DNA of 59,300 nucleotides, from assembly GCA_947492175.1 (NCBI GenBank), contig CANLMQ010000036.1:1-59300 (forward strand), in the 5' to 3' direction. Every line of letters begins with the position of its first letter. Positions within the stretch are counted from its first letter, which is position 1. The notes under the pieces are model-generated. The model saw only the letters and a list, made by a program, of their open reading frames with translations. It made no database searches and was not told where the DNA came from. This DNA is from an uncultured Draconibacterium sp. GTDB lineage: Bacteria; Bacteroidota; Bacteroidia; Bacteroidales; Prolixibacteraceae. Shown one piece after another: positions 43,851 to 52,187 of the stretch. The position numbers and the translations under genes were made by a program.

Positions 43851-44951
43851 TTATTTTAAGCTAATCTTATTGGCAGATTCCCGTTTCTTTTCATTTACCA
43901 AATCGGCGTAAATCTGAGTGGTTGAAACGTTTTTATGAGTTAGCATTTTCGAAACGGTGTAGATATCTGTGCCTAGAGCTATCTGTAAAGTTGCAAAAGT
44001 ATGTCGGAAACAGTGAAATGTTATCTTCTTTTTTATTCCGGCCGAGGCAACCCAGTTCTTCAAAGGTTGAAAAGTCATGCTTCTCTCCAGACCCTTAAAA
44101 ACTCTTCCGGTGGTACGTTTGCCGCATAATTGCAGAGCTTCATTGCTTAGAGGCAATGTTGTTTCCGTATCGGTTTTTTCTGTTTTTAGCCGCATGCAAA
44201 ACTCGCCTTCGGATGCAGGAATAATATTATCCCATCTTAAGTTTAAGATATCGCTGATCCGTAAACCGGTCAAACACGAGAATAATGAAGCGGATTTCAA
44301 GACAGATATGTCACAAGGAGTTGCTGCAAGCGTTTTGAGCTCTTCTAATGTCAGGTATTCAATTTTGGTATCTACGGTTTCAATACTTTCAAGAAAGTCG
44401 TTTATATTCTCAAATATTAATTTGTCCCGATAAGCCTGTTTTAGTAGTGCCCTATAGGTTGAGAAATATGAGGCTGCAGAGTTTTGAGAAATGGGAAATT
44501 TTGTATGTTTTAGCTGTTTTGCACTTAGTAGATATGACCTGAATTTTCTACTTAAATCAACCGTTATATCCTCAAATAAGCATCTGCCATTCACAAATTT
44601 CTCAAAATGAGCATATACCATCATCCACTTCTGATCTTTCTTTAATGCAATTTTGTAGAAGTAATCTAAAAAGTCTGCTTTAAGTTTATGTTTGTCCAGA
44701 AAACCAAACTGATCATTTATAAGTGATTGTACCCTGATTGCACGAATACCTTCAGCTTTGTTCAATACTTCGTGGTTGTATTCCTTTTCAATCTCCGTTC
44801 TTGGTTTTTTATAGATGTATATGCCGAGAACCTCCCTGCGTGTCAGTTTCATTGTATATGGATTTCTTATAGCAGGATAATAATCCAAATAAAGCGATAA
44901 TCTTCCTTTGGAAATCTCACGTTTTCTTAAAGTAACTTTTACACAAGCCAT
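43851..44951 (-). CDS. int: Tyrosine integrase of the island
   Basis: The 366-aa protein has an Arm-binding-like N-terminal part, a SAM-like core-binding domain and a complete catalytic domain. Arg is present in SCLTGLRISDIL, His-x-x-Arg in HCFRHTFATLQ, His in LTHKNVSTTQ, and the Tyr in QIYADL. It should integrate and excise the element at the mnmE 3' end 1.2 kb away. It lies between the four-HTH regulator (2-nt gap) and the membrane protein gene. Confidence 0.93.
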   Translation of the reverse strand: MACVKVTLRKREISKGRLSLYLDYYPAIRNPYTMKLTRREVLGIYIYKKPRTEIEKEYNHEVLNKAEGIRAIRVQSLINDQFGFLDKHKLKADFLDYFYKIALKKDQKWMMVYAHFEKFVNGRCLFEDITVDLSRKFRSYLLSAKQLKHTKFPISQNSAASYFSTYRALLKQAYRDKLIFENINDFLESIETVDTKIEYLTLEELKTLAATPCDISVLKSASLFSCLTGLRISDILNLRWDNIIPASEGEFCMRLKTEKTDTETTLPLSNEALQLCGKRTTGRVFKGLERSMTFQPLKNWVASAGIKKKITFHCFRHTFATLQIALGTDIYTVSKMLTHKNVSTTQIYADLVNEKKRESANKISLK

Positions 44952-44953
44952 AA

Positions 44954-45886
44954 TTAATCAGTGTTTGTTGGTGAAAAAACTCGATCTAACGCATCTTTCG
45001 GAATCTTTATGTATTTTCCTTCTTTAACCTTAGAAATATTATTTCTTTTTATCAGGCTATACAGACCATCCTGGCTAATATTGAATTTTTGCATTGCCTC
45101 CTGGACTGTATAATAGGGGGTCTCAGAAGGTGCCTTTCCCCCTTTTGCTATAAGAATGTGTCGTCTTGAGTAAAGTGCCGTTCTTCCTTTTTTGGTTTTG
45201 GGAATATCATGCCTGGAAACAAAAGTATAAACAGCTGAGTTTGTCATCGAAAATTCGGAACATATATCTGGGACCGTAATCCAATCTGTAATATTTTCAT
45301 GATTGATTCTTCCTTTTCGTTTAAAATAGTTGTCAAAGTCTTTTTTGCTATAATAGGTTTTGCCCTTCTTTACTATTTTAATAATATTATTATCCCGTAT
45401 TATCTTGTATGCCCATGTCGTACCGATATTATAGAATTCTTCAATTTCTGAAATAGAATAAAAAGTCGTGGATACTTCTCTGGCACCAGCTTGATTAGGA
45501 ATTATCCTATTCTTTCCTTTCTCAAACATTTCATCAATATCTTTTCGTTTTATCAAGGTTAATCGCGATGAAATTCGGGAGGCTGGAAGTTGCCCTGATT
45601 GAATTAGATTATAAATACTTTGTTTACACAACCCTAAAAGATCAGCCACCTCATTTACTTTCAGGAAATCTTTTGTATTAAGTTTTTCCAGGTATGGAGT
45701 GTTTATAGATAGTAAATTGTCGGCTTTTTGTTTCCTAATCTTTTCTTCACGTTTTTGAGCCTTGTATGCTTGACTATTGCAATTGTGTGAACAATATTTT
45801 GTAGTTGTTTTCTGTGCAATAAATTCTTTATTACACCAAACACAAGTTTTTATAATTTCCAAATTTTTCTTCGTCATTTCGCTCAT
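44954..45886 (-). CDS. DNA-binding protein with zinc finger and four excisionase-type HTH units
   Basis: The 310-aa product starts with a treble-clef-like zinc finger (CVWCNKEFIAQKTTTKYCSH). Four MerR/excisionase-type HTH units follow: FLKVNEVADLLGLCKQSIYN, YSISEIEEFYNIGTTWAYKI, TVPDICSEFSMTNSAVYTFV and YTVQEAMQKFNISQDGLYSL. This arrangement suggests binding to repeated sites in the att region. It is the first gene of the integrase operon and faces the mnmE terminus. It may regulate integrase or act as directionality factor. Confidence 0.8.
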   Translation of the reverse strand: MSEMTKKNLEIIKTCVWCNKEFIAQKTTTKYCSHNCNSQAYKAQKREEKIRKQKADNLLSINTPYLEKLNTKDFLKVNEVADLLGLCKQSIYNLIQSGQLPASRISSRLTLIKRKDIDEMFEKGKNRIIPNQAGAREVSTTFYSISEIEEFYNIGTTWAYKIIRDNNIIKIVKKGKTYYSKKDFDNYFKRKGRINHENITDWITVPDICSEFSMTNSAVYTFVSRHDIPKTKKGRTALYSRRHILIAKGGKAPSETPYYTVQEAMQKFNISQDGLYSLIKRNNISKVKEGKYIKIPKDALDRVFSPTNTD

Positions 45887-46116
45887 TTAAATCTAGATTA
45901 TTAAACCATAGACTATAGTAGTCCAAATAATACACTATATTGCATAATCTATTTTTCTAAATTACGCAAAATTCAGAATAAATACAAATGAGGTACAAAA
46001 ATGAACCAATTATAAAGGAAATACGATTAAATGCTGAATTTGGCTACAAGTGCACTGAAATTCAATGTTTTGATTAATAGCCGTTTATATGATTTGGTAA
46101 TCAGAAATATCTGAAT
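45887..46116. other. Island end between the integrase operon and mnmE
   Basis: AT-rich 230 bp that must hold the integrase promoter and probably arm-type binding sites. TAAATCTAGATTATTA near 45889 is a near-palindrome. No gene is seen. Confidence 0.45.
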
Positions 46117-46139
46117 TTACTTGCCGATACAGAAACTCG
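46117..46139 (-). repeat. Proximal att-like repeat within the mnmE 3' end
   Basis: The last 23 nt of mnmE, encoding S-F-C-I-G-K-stop, match the distal repeat at 24623-24645 at 20 of 23 positions. Elements using gene ends normally restore the coding end, as here. Confidence 0.75.
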
Positions 46140-47514
46140 CAAAAATATGCCCGAGTACTTCATCGGTAGATATTTCTCCGGTTATTTCACCCAAATAATG
46201 TAAACATTCGCGAATATCCTGAGCCAGAAAATCGCCGGTAATATGCATGTCTAATCCATTTAAAACACGCAGAATAGCTTCATGAGCGTTCTTTAAAATC
46301 TCATAATGACGTGCATTGGTAACAATAATGTCCTGCTGATTTGCGGCATCGATATTTATAGAATGAATCATATAATCAATTAATTCATCCATATTTTCTT
46401 TTTGTTTAGCTGCTATAAAAACCATCCGCTCGTTGTTGCTCAATTCAAGTACTTCTAACTGTTGTATAGTGTTTTCTACACCTGTATCGATTTTATTGGC
46501 GACAATAATTAAGGTTTGATTTTCCGAAATTTTTTCTCGTATCTTGTTAATCCGTTGTTCAATTATCGGATAGTTATTTTCTGTATCAACAACAAGTAAA
46601 ACTACTGTAGCCTGTTCCAGTTTACTGTAGCTGCGTTCAATGCCTAAATTCTCAATATGGTCATCCGTTTCCCGTATACCTGCGGTGTCGAAAAAACGAA
46701 AAGCTGTGCCATGAATATTTACAACGTCTTCAATAACATCGCGCGTGGTACCGTGAATATCGGAAACAATAGCTTTATCTTCGTTTAGCAAGGCATTTAA
46801 AAGTGTCGATTTTCCCACGTTGGTTTCGCCAACAATGGCTACCGGAATTCCGTTCTTTATAGCATTTCCAAGCTGAAATGAATCTTTTAATTTCCTGATT
46901 AGCAATTCAATTCTTTCAGTAAGATTATGCAGCTGGGTACGGTCGGCAAACTCTACATCCTCTTCGCTAAAATCGAGTTCCAACTCAACCATGGCGGTAA
47001 AATGAAGAAGTTGATCGCGAAGAGCACCAATTTCTTTTGAAAATCCGCCACGCATTTGGTTGATGGCAAGTTTATGTGCCGCAGCGTTCGACGAGGAAAT
47101 AACGTCGGCAACAGCCTCTGCCTGCGATAAATCCATTTTACCATTTAAAAATGCACGCTGGGTAAATTCTCCAGGTAAAGCAAGTCTTGCTCCGTTTTCC
47201 ATAAGAACTTCCAGTATTTTTTGCTGAATAAAAGTTGATCCGTGACAGGCGATTTCCACACTGTTTTCTCCGGTGAACGAATGTGGTGCTTTAAACAAAC
47301 TTACAACCACTTCATCAATCACTTCTTTGTTTTGGATTATTTGTCCAAAGTGTATGGTATTTGCTTTCTGACTTGCCAGCGTTTTTCCTTCTTTCGGGCT
47401 TTTGAAAATTTTATCGGTAATGGTAATCGCATCACTTCCTGAAAGTCGGATAACAGCAATTGCTCCAATTCCCGGAGACGTTGATATGGCACAGATAGTT
47501 GACTGATCGAGCAT
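46117..47514 (-). CDS. mnmE: tRNA modification GTPase MnmE
   Basis: The protein is 465 aa from the start at 47514 (MLDQSTICAISTSPGIGAIA); the frame opens 7 codons earlier but the family start is here. Domains: N-terminal folate-binding domain, helical domain split around the G domain, and G motifs GETNVGKSTLLN, DTAGIRE and NKID. The C-terminus is the invariant FCIGK with the catalytic Cys. With MnmG it makes the wobble uridine modification in tRNA. The gene stays intact although an element seems to have inserted at its last codons. Confidence 0.96.
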   Translation of the reverse strand: MLDQSTICAISTSPGIGAIAVIRLSGSDAITITDKIFKSPKEGKTLASQKANTIHFGQIIQNKEVIDEVVVSLFKAPHSFTGENSVEIACHGSTFIQQKILEVLMENGARLALPGEFTQRAFLNGKMDLSQAEAVADVISSSNAAAHKLAINQMRGGFSKEIGALRDQLLHFTAMVELELDFSEEDVEFADRTQLHNLTERIELLIRKLKDSFQLGNAIKNGIPVAIVGETNVGKSTLLNALLNEDKAIVSDIHGTTRDVIEDVVNIHGTAFRFFDTAGIRETDDHIENLGIERSYSKLEQATVVLLVVDTENNYPIIEQRINKIREKISENQTLIIVANKIDTGVENTIQQLEVLELSNNERMVFIAAKQKENMDELIDYMIHSINIDAANQQDIIVTNARHYEILKNAHEAILRVLNGLDMHITGDFLAQDIRECLHYLGEITGEISTDEVLGHIFASFCIGK

Positions 47515-47534
47515 TGTAATATATCTTATGGGCA

Positions 47535-47542
47535 CAAATATA
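47535..47542 (-). promoter_or_regulatory. -7 box of the mnmE promoter
   Basis: TATATTTG on the minus strand matches TAnnTTTG, about 20 nt upstream of the chosen mnmE start, implying a short leader and supporting that start. Confidence 0.5.
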
Positions 47543-47704
47543 CAATACCATTTTTTAATGAATAATAAAATGTTCTGTATAGAACAAAAAATAATCAGAA
47601 CTTATGAATTAAACATTTTCTTTTTAGCCAATTTGGAATAAAACTATAGAGTTACGCCCGTAGAATTACTTTTTTTTATTTTTTTGCGGCCCAAAAATAA
47701 GGGT

Positions 47705-48478
47705 ATGGAGTTGGTGAGTGTGATTGTTCCATGTTATAATGATGGAGAATATTTAAAGGAAGCAGTTCGTTCGGTTTTAAAATCAACATATAAAGCAATT
47801 GAAATAATTATTGTTAATGATGGTTCAACTGATTGTACTCTGGATGTGGCATCAGAATTATGTCAGGAAAATTCCAATGTTCAGCTTATTGACCAGCTTA
47901 ATTCGGGATTACCAACAGCAAGAAATAATGGGATCAATCTTGCCAAAGGAAAGTATATTCTTCCTCTTGATGCAGACGATTTAATTTCACCCGATTACAT
48001 TGAAAATGCCATTACTCTTCTTGAATCAGACAAAAATGTAAGTGTTGTTTATTGTCGTGCCGAATTTTTCGGGAACAAAACAGGCGAATGGAGATTAAAA
48101 ACTTTTACAAAAGAAAATTTGGCCAAAGACAATATGATTTTTTGTAGCGCAGTATACCGAAAAAAAGAATGGGGACGTGTTGGAGGATATTCTACCGAAA
48201 TGAATGGTGGATGGGAGGATTGGGAATTTTGGATATCGCTTTTGAAGGATGGTGGAGAAGTTGTTTGCCTACCTGTTTTAGGCTTCTTTTATCGCATTAA
48301 AAGTGGCTCAATGAGGAAAGGTATGAATAAAGAATTAAAGCATAAGAAAATAGATTTTTTGAACAAAAAACATAAAACATTTTTTGAAGCGCACTTGAAT
48401 GGACCGCTAAGGAAACAACGCTCAATGTCAAAAATTATAAACTTTACACCAAACCTTTTTTGGAAACGACTTGGTTAA
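47705..48478 (+). CDS. GT2 family glycosyltransferase
   Basis: ATG 47705 (MELVSVIVPCYNDGEYL) gives 257 aa; the TTG 21 nt upstream is less likely. GT-A signatures are VIVPCYN, IIIVNDGSTD and LPLDADDLISPDYI with the metal-binding DxD-type Asp residues. No membrane helix is present. It probably adds a sugar to a surface glycan. The nearby methyltransferase may act in the same glycan pathway. Confidence 0.88.
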   Translation: MELVSVIVPCYNDGEYLKEAVRSVLKSTYKAIEIIIVNDGSTDCTLDVASELCQENSNVQLIDQLNSGLPTARNNGINLAKGKYILPLDADDLISPDYIENAITLLESDKNVSVVYCRAEFFGNKTGEWRLKTFTKENLAKDNMIFCSAVYRKKEWGRVGGYSTEMNGGWEDWEFWISLLKDGGEVVCLPVLGFFYRIKSGSMRKGMNKELKHKKIDFLNKKHKTFFEAHLNGPLRKQRSMSKIINFTPNLFWKRLG

Positions 48479-48733
48479 TTCTGCTTAAATACTAACCAAT
48501 TACAATTGGAACAGAGATAGATTTGCAGGATGCACTGCAATTTAGATATGCAAGTTTAACTAGTGCTGTCTCCAATCGTTAACTTTAGTAGTGCATTCAA
48601 TTATTTACATACTGCTTTGCGAGACATTTTGAAATTGATCTTGTTTTTTGCCTGCCCTCAGAAAATATTTTTTAAATATTCGTGTTAATAATTCATATCA
48701 TAAAATTGAAAGAATTATTATTATGTTTGAAAG

Positions 48734-49540
48734 ATGAGTAAGTGTAATATTCATTTGGGATGTAACTGCAATAATAGAGTAATTTATTCGCAGGATGGGG
48801 ATTTAAAATTTAAAAGGTGTAATGATTGTGGAATTATCTGGCGTAGTTCCGATTCAATGATAATGACTAAGCCTTACGATCAAAGTTACTTTGATTCGAA
48901 AAAATACGAGAAAAGGCGCGAACATAAAGTGAAAAAATCAGGATGGTTGCTTGATATCGCTTTAAAACTAAATCCAAATATCTCCAAAGTTCTGGAAGTT
49001 GGTTGTTCAATTGGTTATACACTTGAAGCAGCAAAACGCAGAAACCTGGATCATCTTGGTATTGATATAAGTGAATATGCAGTTGAGTTTTGTAAAAACA
49101 GAGGATTAAAGGCAGAATTGTATTCATTTGACGATTTAAAAGAACAAGGAGAACTTTACGATTTGCTTTATATGCAACACGTTTTAGAGCATTTTGAAGA
49201 TCCTTTCGAAACCCTAAAAAAATGTAATGAATTATTAAACCCAAATGGAACCATTGTAATTTTAGTTCCAAACTCTTCTTACCGTCCAGCTCATAAAAAG
49301 AGAGAAAACCATCGGTTTTATAGTAAAAATGGTGTTGGTACTGAACATTATGCTTACTTTAATTACATTAATTTACCTAAAGTTTTGGAGGCGAGTGGTT
49401 TTGAAGTTATTCAGAAAAATTATCCGCTGTTTCTGAATGGCTTGTTTCCTGTCGAATTTTTTCTAAACCGTATATTTAGAAGACTTTTAACGGTATTTAA
49501 TCAGGATCAGGAACTGGTAATTATTGCAAAGAAGCGTTAG
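48734..49540 (+). CDS. Class I SAM-dependent methyltransferase with N-terminal zinc-binding segment
   Basis: The 268-aa product opens with Cys pairs (CNIHLGCNC, then CNDCGIIW), a zinc-ribbon-like segment seen in sugar and lipid methyltransferases. The Rossmann fold follows: VLEVGCSIGYTLEAAKRR (SAM site), LGIDISEYAVEFCK, and LLYMQHVLEHFEDP. A sugar or glycolipid substrate is suggested by the GT2 neighbour. A 255-bp gap without a gene precedes it. Confidence 0.82.
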   Translation: MSKCNIHLGCNCNNRVIYSQDGDLKFKRCNDCGIIWRSSDSMIMTKPYDQSYFDSKKYEKRREHKVKKSGWLLDIALKLNPNISKVLEVGCSIGYTLEAAKRRNLDHLGIDISEYAVEFCKNRGLKAELYSFDDLKEQGELYDLLYMQHVLEHFEDPFETLKKCNELLNPNGTIVILVPNSSYRPAHKKRENHRFYSKNGVGTEHYAYFNYINLPKVLEASGFEVIQKNYPLFLNGLFPVEFFLNRIFRRLLTVFNQDQELVIIAKKR

Positions 49541-49575
49541 TATTATTACCTTACAGAGTAATAAAAAAATGCAAT

Positions 49576-50313
49576 ATGCAAACCTTAATTAAAGCAGTAG
49601 CTAAAGAAATAAAAAAATCAAAATACACAATTGCTTTTACCGGGGCAGGAATATCGGTTGAAAGTGGTGTGCCACCATTTCGTGGTGAACATGGATTGTG
49701 GAATAAATACAATCCGGAAGTGCTGGATTTAGGTTATTATCTAAATCATGCCGAAGATTGCTGGGGATATATTCGCGAAATATTTTACGATTTTTTTGCC
49801 AATGCACAACCCAATAAAGCGCATTTTGTTTTAGCAGAAATGGAACAAAAAGGTCTGTTGAAATCTGTTGTTACTCAAAATATCGACAATTTACATTTTG
49901 AAGCAGGAAACAAGGTAGTACACGAGTTTCATGGGAATTCGAAAAAACTAAAATGTTTAAAGTGTGGAAAAGTATACGATGCCAGTGAAATAGATTTTGA
50001 AGCATTGCCTCCGCGTTGTGTAAACGACAACGAAATATTAAAACCCGATTTTATTTTCTTCGGCGAAGGAATTCCTCCCGAGGCTTATTCCAACTCGTTT
50101 GCCGATGCTGAGAAAGCTGAAGTTTGCCTTGTAATCGGGTCAACCGGCGAGGTTACTCCGGCTTCATATGTGCCTCGAACGGCAAAACAAGCAGGGGCTA
50201 CAATAATCGAAATAAATCCCGAAGAATCATCATTTACCAACTCAATTACCGATTTTCATTTAAAAGGAAAAGCATCGGAAATAATGGAAAAACTTGCCCT
50301 TGAATTATTTTGA
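49576..50313 (+). CDS. Sir2-family NAD-dependent deacylase with altered zinc site
   Basis: The 245-aa sirtuin shows GAGISVESGVPPFRG, TQNIDNLHFEAG, the catalytic His in VHEFHGN, and VIGSTGEVTPASYVP. The zinc site begins normally (CLKCG) but the second half reads PPRCVNDNEILKPDF. Where a fourth Cys is expected (CxxC) there is an Asp. It should remove acyl groups from lysines with NAD+, in the cytosol. It is 35 bp after the methyltransferase gene. Confidence 0.88.
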   Translation: MQTLIKAVAKEIKKSKYTIAFTGAGISVESGVPPFRGEHGLWNKYNPEVLDLGYYLNHAEDCWGYIREIFYDFFANAQPNKAHFVLAEMEQKGLLKSVVTQNIDNLHFEAGNKVVHEFHGNSKKLKCLKCGKVYDASEIDFEALPPRCVNDNEILKPDFIFFGEGIPPEAYSNSFADAEKAEVCLVIGSTGEVTPASYVPRTAKQAGATIIEINPEESSFTNSITDFHLKGKASEIMEKLALELF

Positions 50314-50414
50314 ACTTTCCAACCATACGTTTGAAGTTTAAGTGGAGAAGCACAAAAAAAGGGAGAATTAAGGAAGTTTATAAAAACTACATTTCATTAA
50401 ACCTTAAGAACATT

Positions 50415-50422
50415 TATATTTG
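50415..50422 (+). promoter_or_regulatory. -7 box of the fabG promoter
   Basis: TATATTTG followed by CGCA matches TAnnTTTG and lies 35 nt before the ATG of the reductase. Confidence 0.55.
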
Positions 50423-50457
50423 CGCATCGGAAAAAGAAAACTCTAAAAATTTATAAT

Positions 50458-51204
50458 ATGAGCTTATTAGAAGGAAAAACGGCAATTATTACCGGAGCTT
50501 CGCGAGGTATAGGAAAAGCCATTGCTTTAAAGTTTGCACAGGAAGGTTGTAATGTTGCATTTACCGATCTTTTTGATGACGAAAATATGAAAGCAACTGA
50601 AGCCGAATTGAAAGAATTGGGTGTTCAGGCAAAAGGTTATGCTTCAGATGCCAGTAGCTTTGCTGACACTGACAGGGTTGTTGCAGAAATTGTAAAAGAT
50701 TTTGGACGAATTGATGCATTGGTAAACAATGCAGGTATAACAAAAGATACCTTGTTAATGCGAATGACTGAGGAACAATGGGACGCAGTTATTAATGTTA
50801 ACCTGAAATCAGTTTTTAATTTTACAAAAGCTGCTCAGCGTACTATGTTGAAACAACGCAGTGGTTCTATTATTAACCTGAGTTCGGTAGTAGGTGTAAG
50901 CGGAAATGCCGGACAGGCAAATTACTCAGCGTCTAAAGCAGGAATTATTGGGTTTACCAAATCGATAGCCCGCGAATTGGGATCACGCGGAATTCGTTCG
51001 AATGCCATTGCTCCCGGATTTATTATTACTGAAATGACAGCAAAAATTCCGGAAGATGCACGTAAAGAATGGGAGGCTTCTATTCCATTAAAACGTGGAG
51101 GTACTCCTGAAGAAGTAGCAGGTGTTGCAACTTTCCTGGCTTCCGATCTTTCTTCATATGTTAGCGGTCAGGTAATTACCGTTTGTGGTGCAATGAACAC
51201 CTAG
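50458..51204 (+). CDS. fabG: 3-oxoacyl-ACP reductase
   Basis: The 248-aa short-chain dehydrogenase has the NADP-binding TGASRGIGKAIAL, the NNAGITKDTLLMRM stretch typical of FabG, and the Ser-Tyr-Lys centre (NLSSVVG, then YSASKAG). The C-terminal GGTPEEVAGVATFLASDLSSYVSG is also typical. It reduces 3-oxoacyl-ACP in fatty acid synthesis. Acetoacetyl-CoA reduction is possible. It has its own promoter box and a strong terminator. Confidence 0.93.
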   Translation: MSLLEGKTAIITGASRGIGKAIALKFAQEGCNVAFTDLFDDENMKATEAELKELGVQAKGYASDASSFADTDRVVAEIVKDFGRIDALVNNAGITKDTLLMRMTEEQWDAVINVNLKSVFNFTKAAQRTMLKQRSGSIINLSSVVGVSGNAGQANYSASKAGIIGFTKSIARELGSRGIRSNAIAPGFIITEMTAKIPEDARKEWEASIPLKRGGTPEEVAGVATFLASDLSSYVSGQVITVCGAMNT

Positions 51205-51237
51205 AATAGAAGAACTATCAAGGATAAATAATAAATT

Positions 51238-51266
51238 AGCAGTCTGAAATTCAGACTGCTTTTTTT
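51238..51266 (+). terminator. Terminator of fabG, abutting the next start codon
   Basis: AGCAGTCTGA pairs perfectly with TCAGACTGCT around AAT, then a T-run to 51266. The ATG of the PfkB gene follows at once at 51267. Confidence 0.88.
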
Positions 51267-52124
51267 ATGCATTATCGTGGACTTTTTATTGGATTAACAA
51301 CCATCGACATACAATATTTTGTTAAAGATTTTCCTGAATCAAACAAGAAAATAAAAACCAATCCGCCGGACATTTGGGTTGGCGGACCTGCAACAAATGC
51401 AGCAGTGGCCTTTGCGTATTTAAATGATGGAGCACATTTAGTAAGCGCAGTTGGAAACAATTCATTCGCGTCTTTTATTGCAAACGATTTTCGATCCAAT
51501 AAAATTGACTTTACCGATATAATTGCTTCTCAACAAGCGAAACCAATTGTTGCTTCGGTGATAACTTCAGGCGATGGCGACCGAAATATTTTTACTCATA
51601 ATCCTTCCGAAATCTTTTCTGAAATAAATATTCAGCAGCTGTTTGCAACTGTAAAACCACAAATTATACTTCTCGATGGTTTTTATTCCGAGTTTAGTAT
51701 TGATTGTGCAAAGCTTGCAAACGAAAAAGGAATTCCGGTAGTTATTGATTGCGGAAGCTGGAAAAAGCAGTACAAGGAGTTGTTGAAATATACAGACGTT
51801 GTAATTTGCTCTGCAGATTTTTTTCCTCCGCAGTGTAACAATTCCTCAGATGTTTTTAATTATTTAGAAACAAAGGGAGTAAGCAAAATAGCCATAACGC
51901 GTGGAGGGCAAAGTATTCTTTACCAGGATTTGAGTAAAAGGGGAGAAGTTACAGTTCAGAATACTGTTGTTGTTGATACTTTAGGGGCCGGTGATTTTTT
52001 ACATGGTGCTTTTTGCTATTATTTTACAAAAAAGAACTATTTTGTAAATGCCTTATCAAAAGCGGCTGAAATTGCTACTTTTTCATGTGGGTTTAAAGGC
52101 ACCCGGGTTTGGTTAAAAAAGTAA
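51267..52124 (+). CDS. PfkB-family carbohydrate kinase
   Basis: The 285-aa ribokinase-fold protein starts MHYRGLFIGLTTIDIQYF, has the N-terminal GGPATNAAVAFAYL motif, and the C-terminal DTLGAGDFLHGAF motif with the catalytic Asp. It phosphorylates a sugar, nucleoside or related alcohol with ATP. The substrate is unclear. The start lies against the T-run of the fabG terminator with no ribosome site, so either a read-through transcript or a leaderless start is used, or translation starts at a later codon. Confidence 0.88.
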   Translation: MHYRGLFIGLTTIDIQYFVKDFPESNKKIKTNPPDIWVGGPATNAAVAFAYLNDGAHLVSAVGNNSFASFIANDFRSNKIDFTDIIASQQAKPIVASVITSGDGDRNIFTHNPSEIFSEINIQQLFATVKPQIILLDGFYSEFSIDCAKLANEKGIPVVIDCGSWKKQYKELLKYTDVVICSADFFPPQCNNSSDVFNYLETKGVSKIAITRGGQSILYQDLSKRGEVTVQNTVVVDTLGAGDFLHGAFCYYFTKKNYFVNALSKAAEIATFSCGFKGTRVWLKK

Positions 52125-52187
52125 ATACTCGTTTTATCTGAAAAATTATCCGTAAATTGTTTATTGGAGGGGTTAATAAAATTTAGT

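Larger units (their letters stand above)
24623..46139. mobile_element. Genomic island / integrative mobilisable element at mnmE
   Basis: A 21.5-kb segment bounded by direct copies of the mnmE 3' end. The integrase operon lies next to mnmE, as usual for elements that use a gene 3' end as attachment site. The backbone (39.4-45.9 kb) has integrase, excisionase-like HTH proteins, primase, MobC-like protein, relaxase and an oriT-like palindrome. The cargo (24.9-38.8 kb) has regulator, alarmone, glycan and acyl-transfer genes. The 3' end of mnmE is also the known attachment site of Salmonella genomic island SGI1. That all cargo belongs to one element is inference; it may be two elements in tandem. 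Confidence 0.65.
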
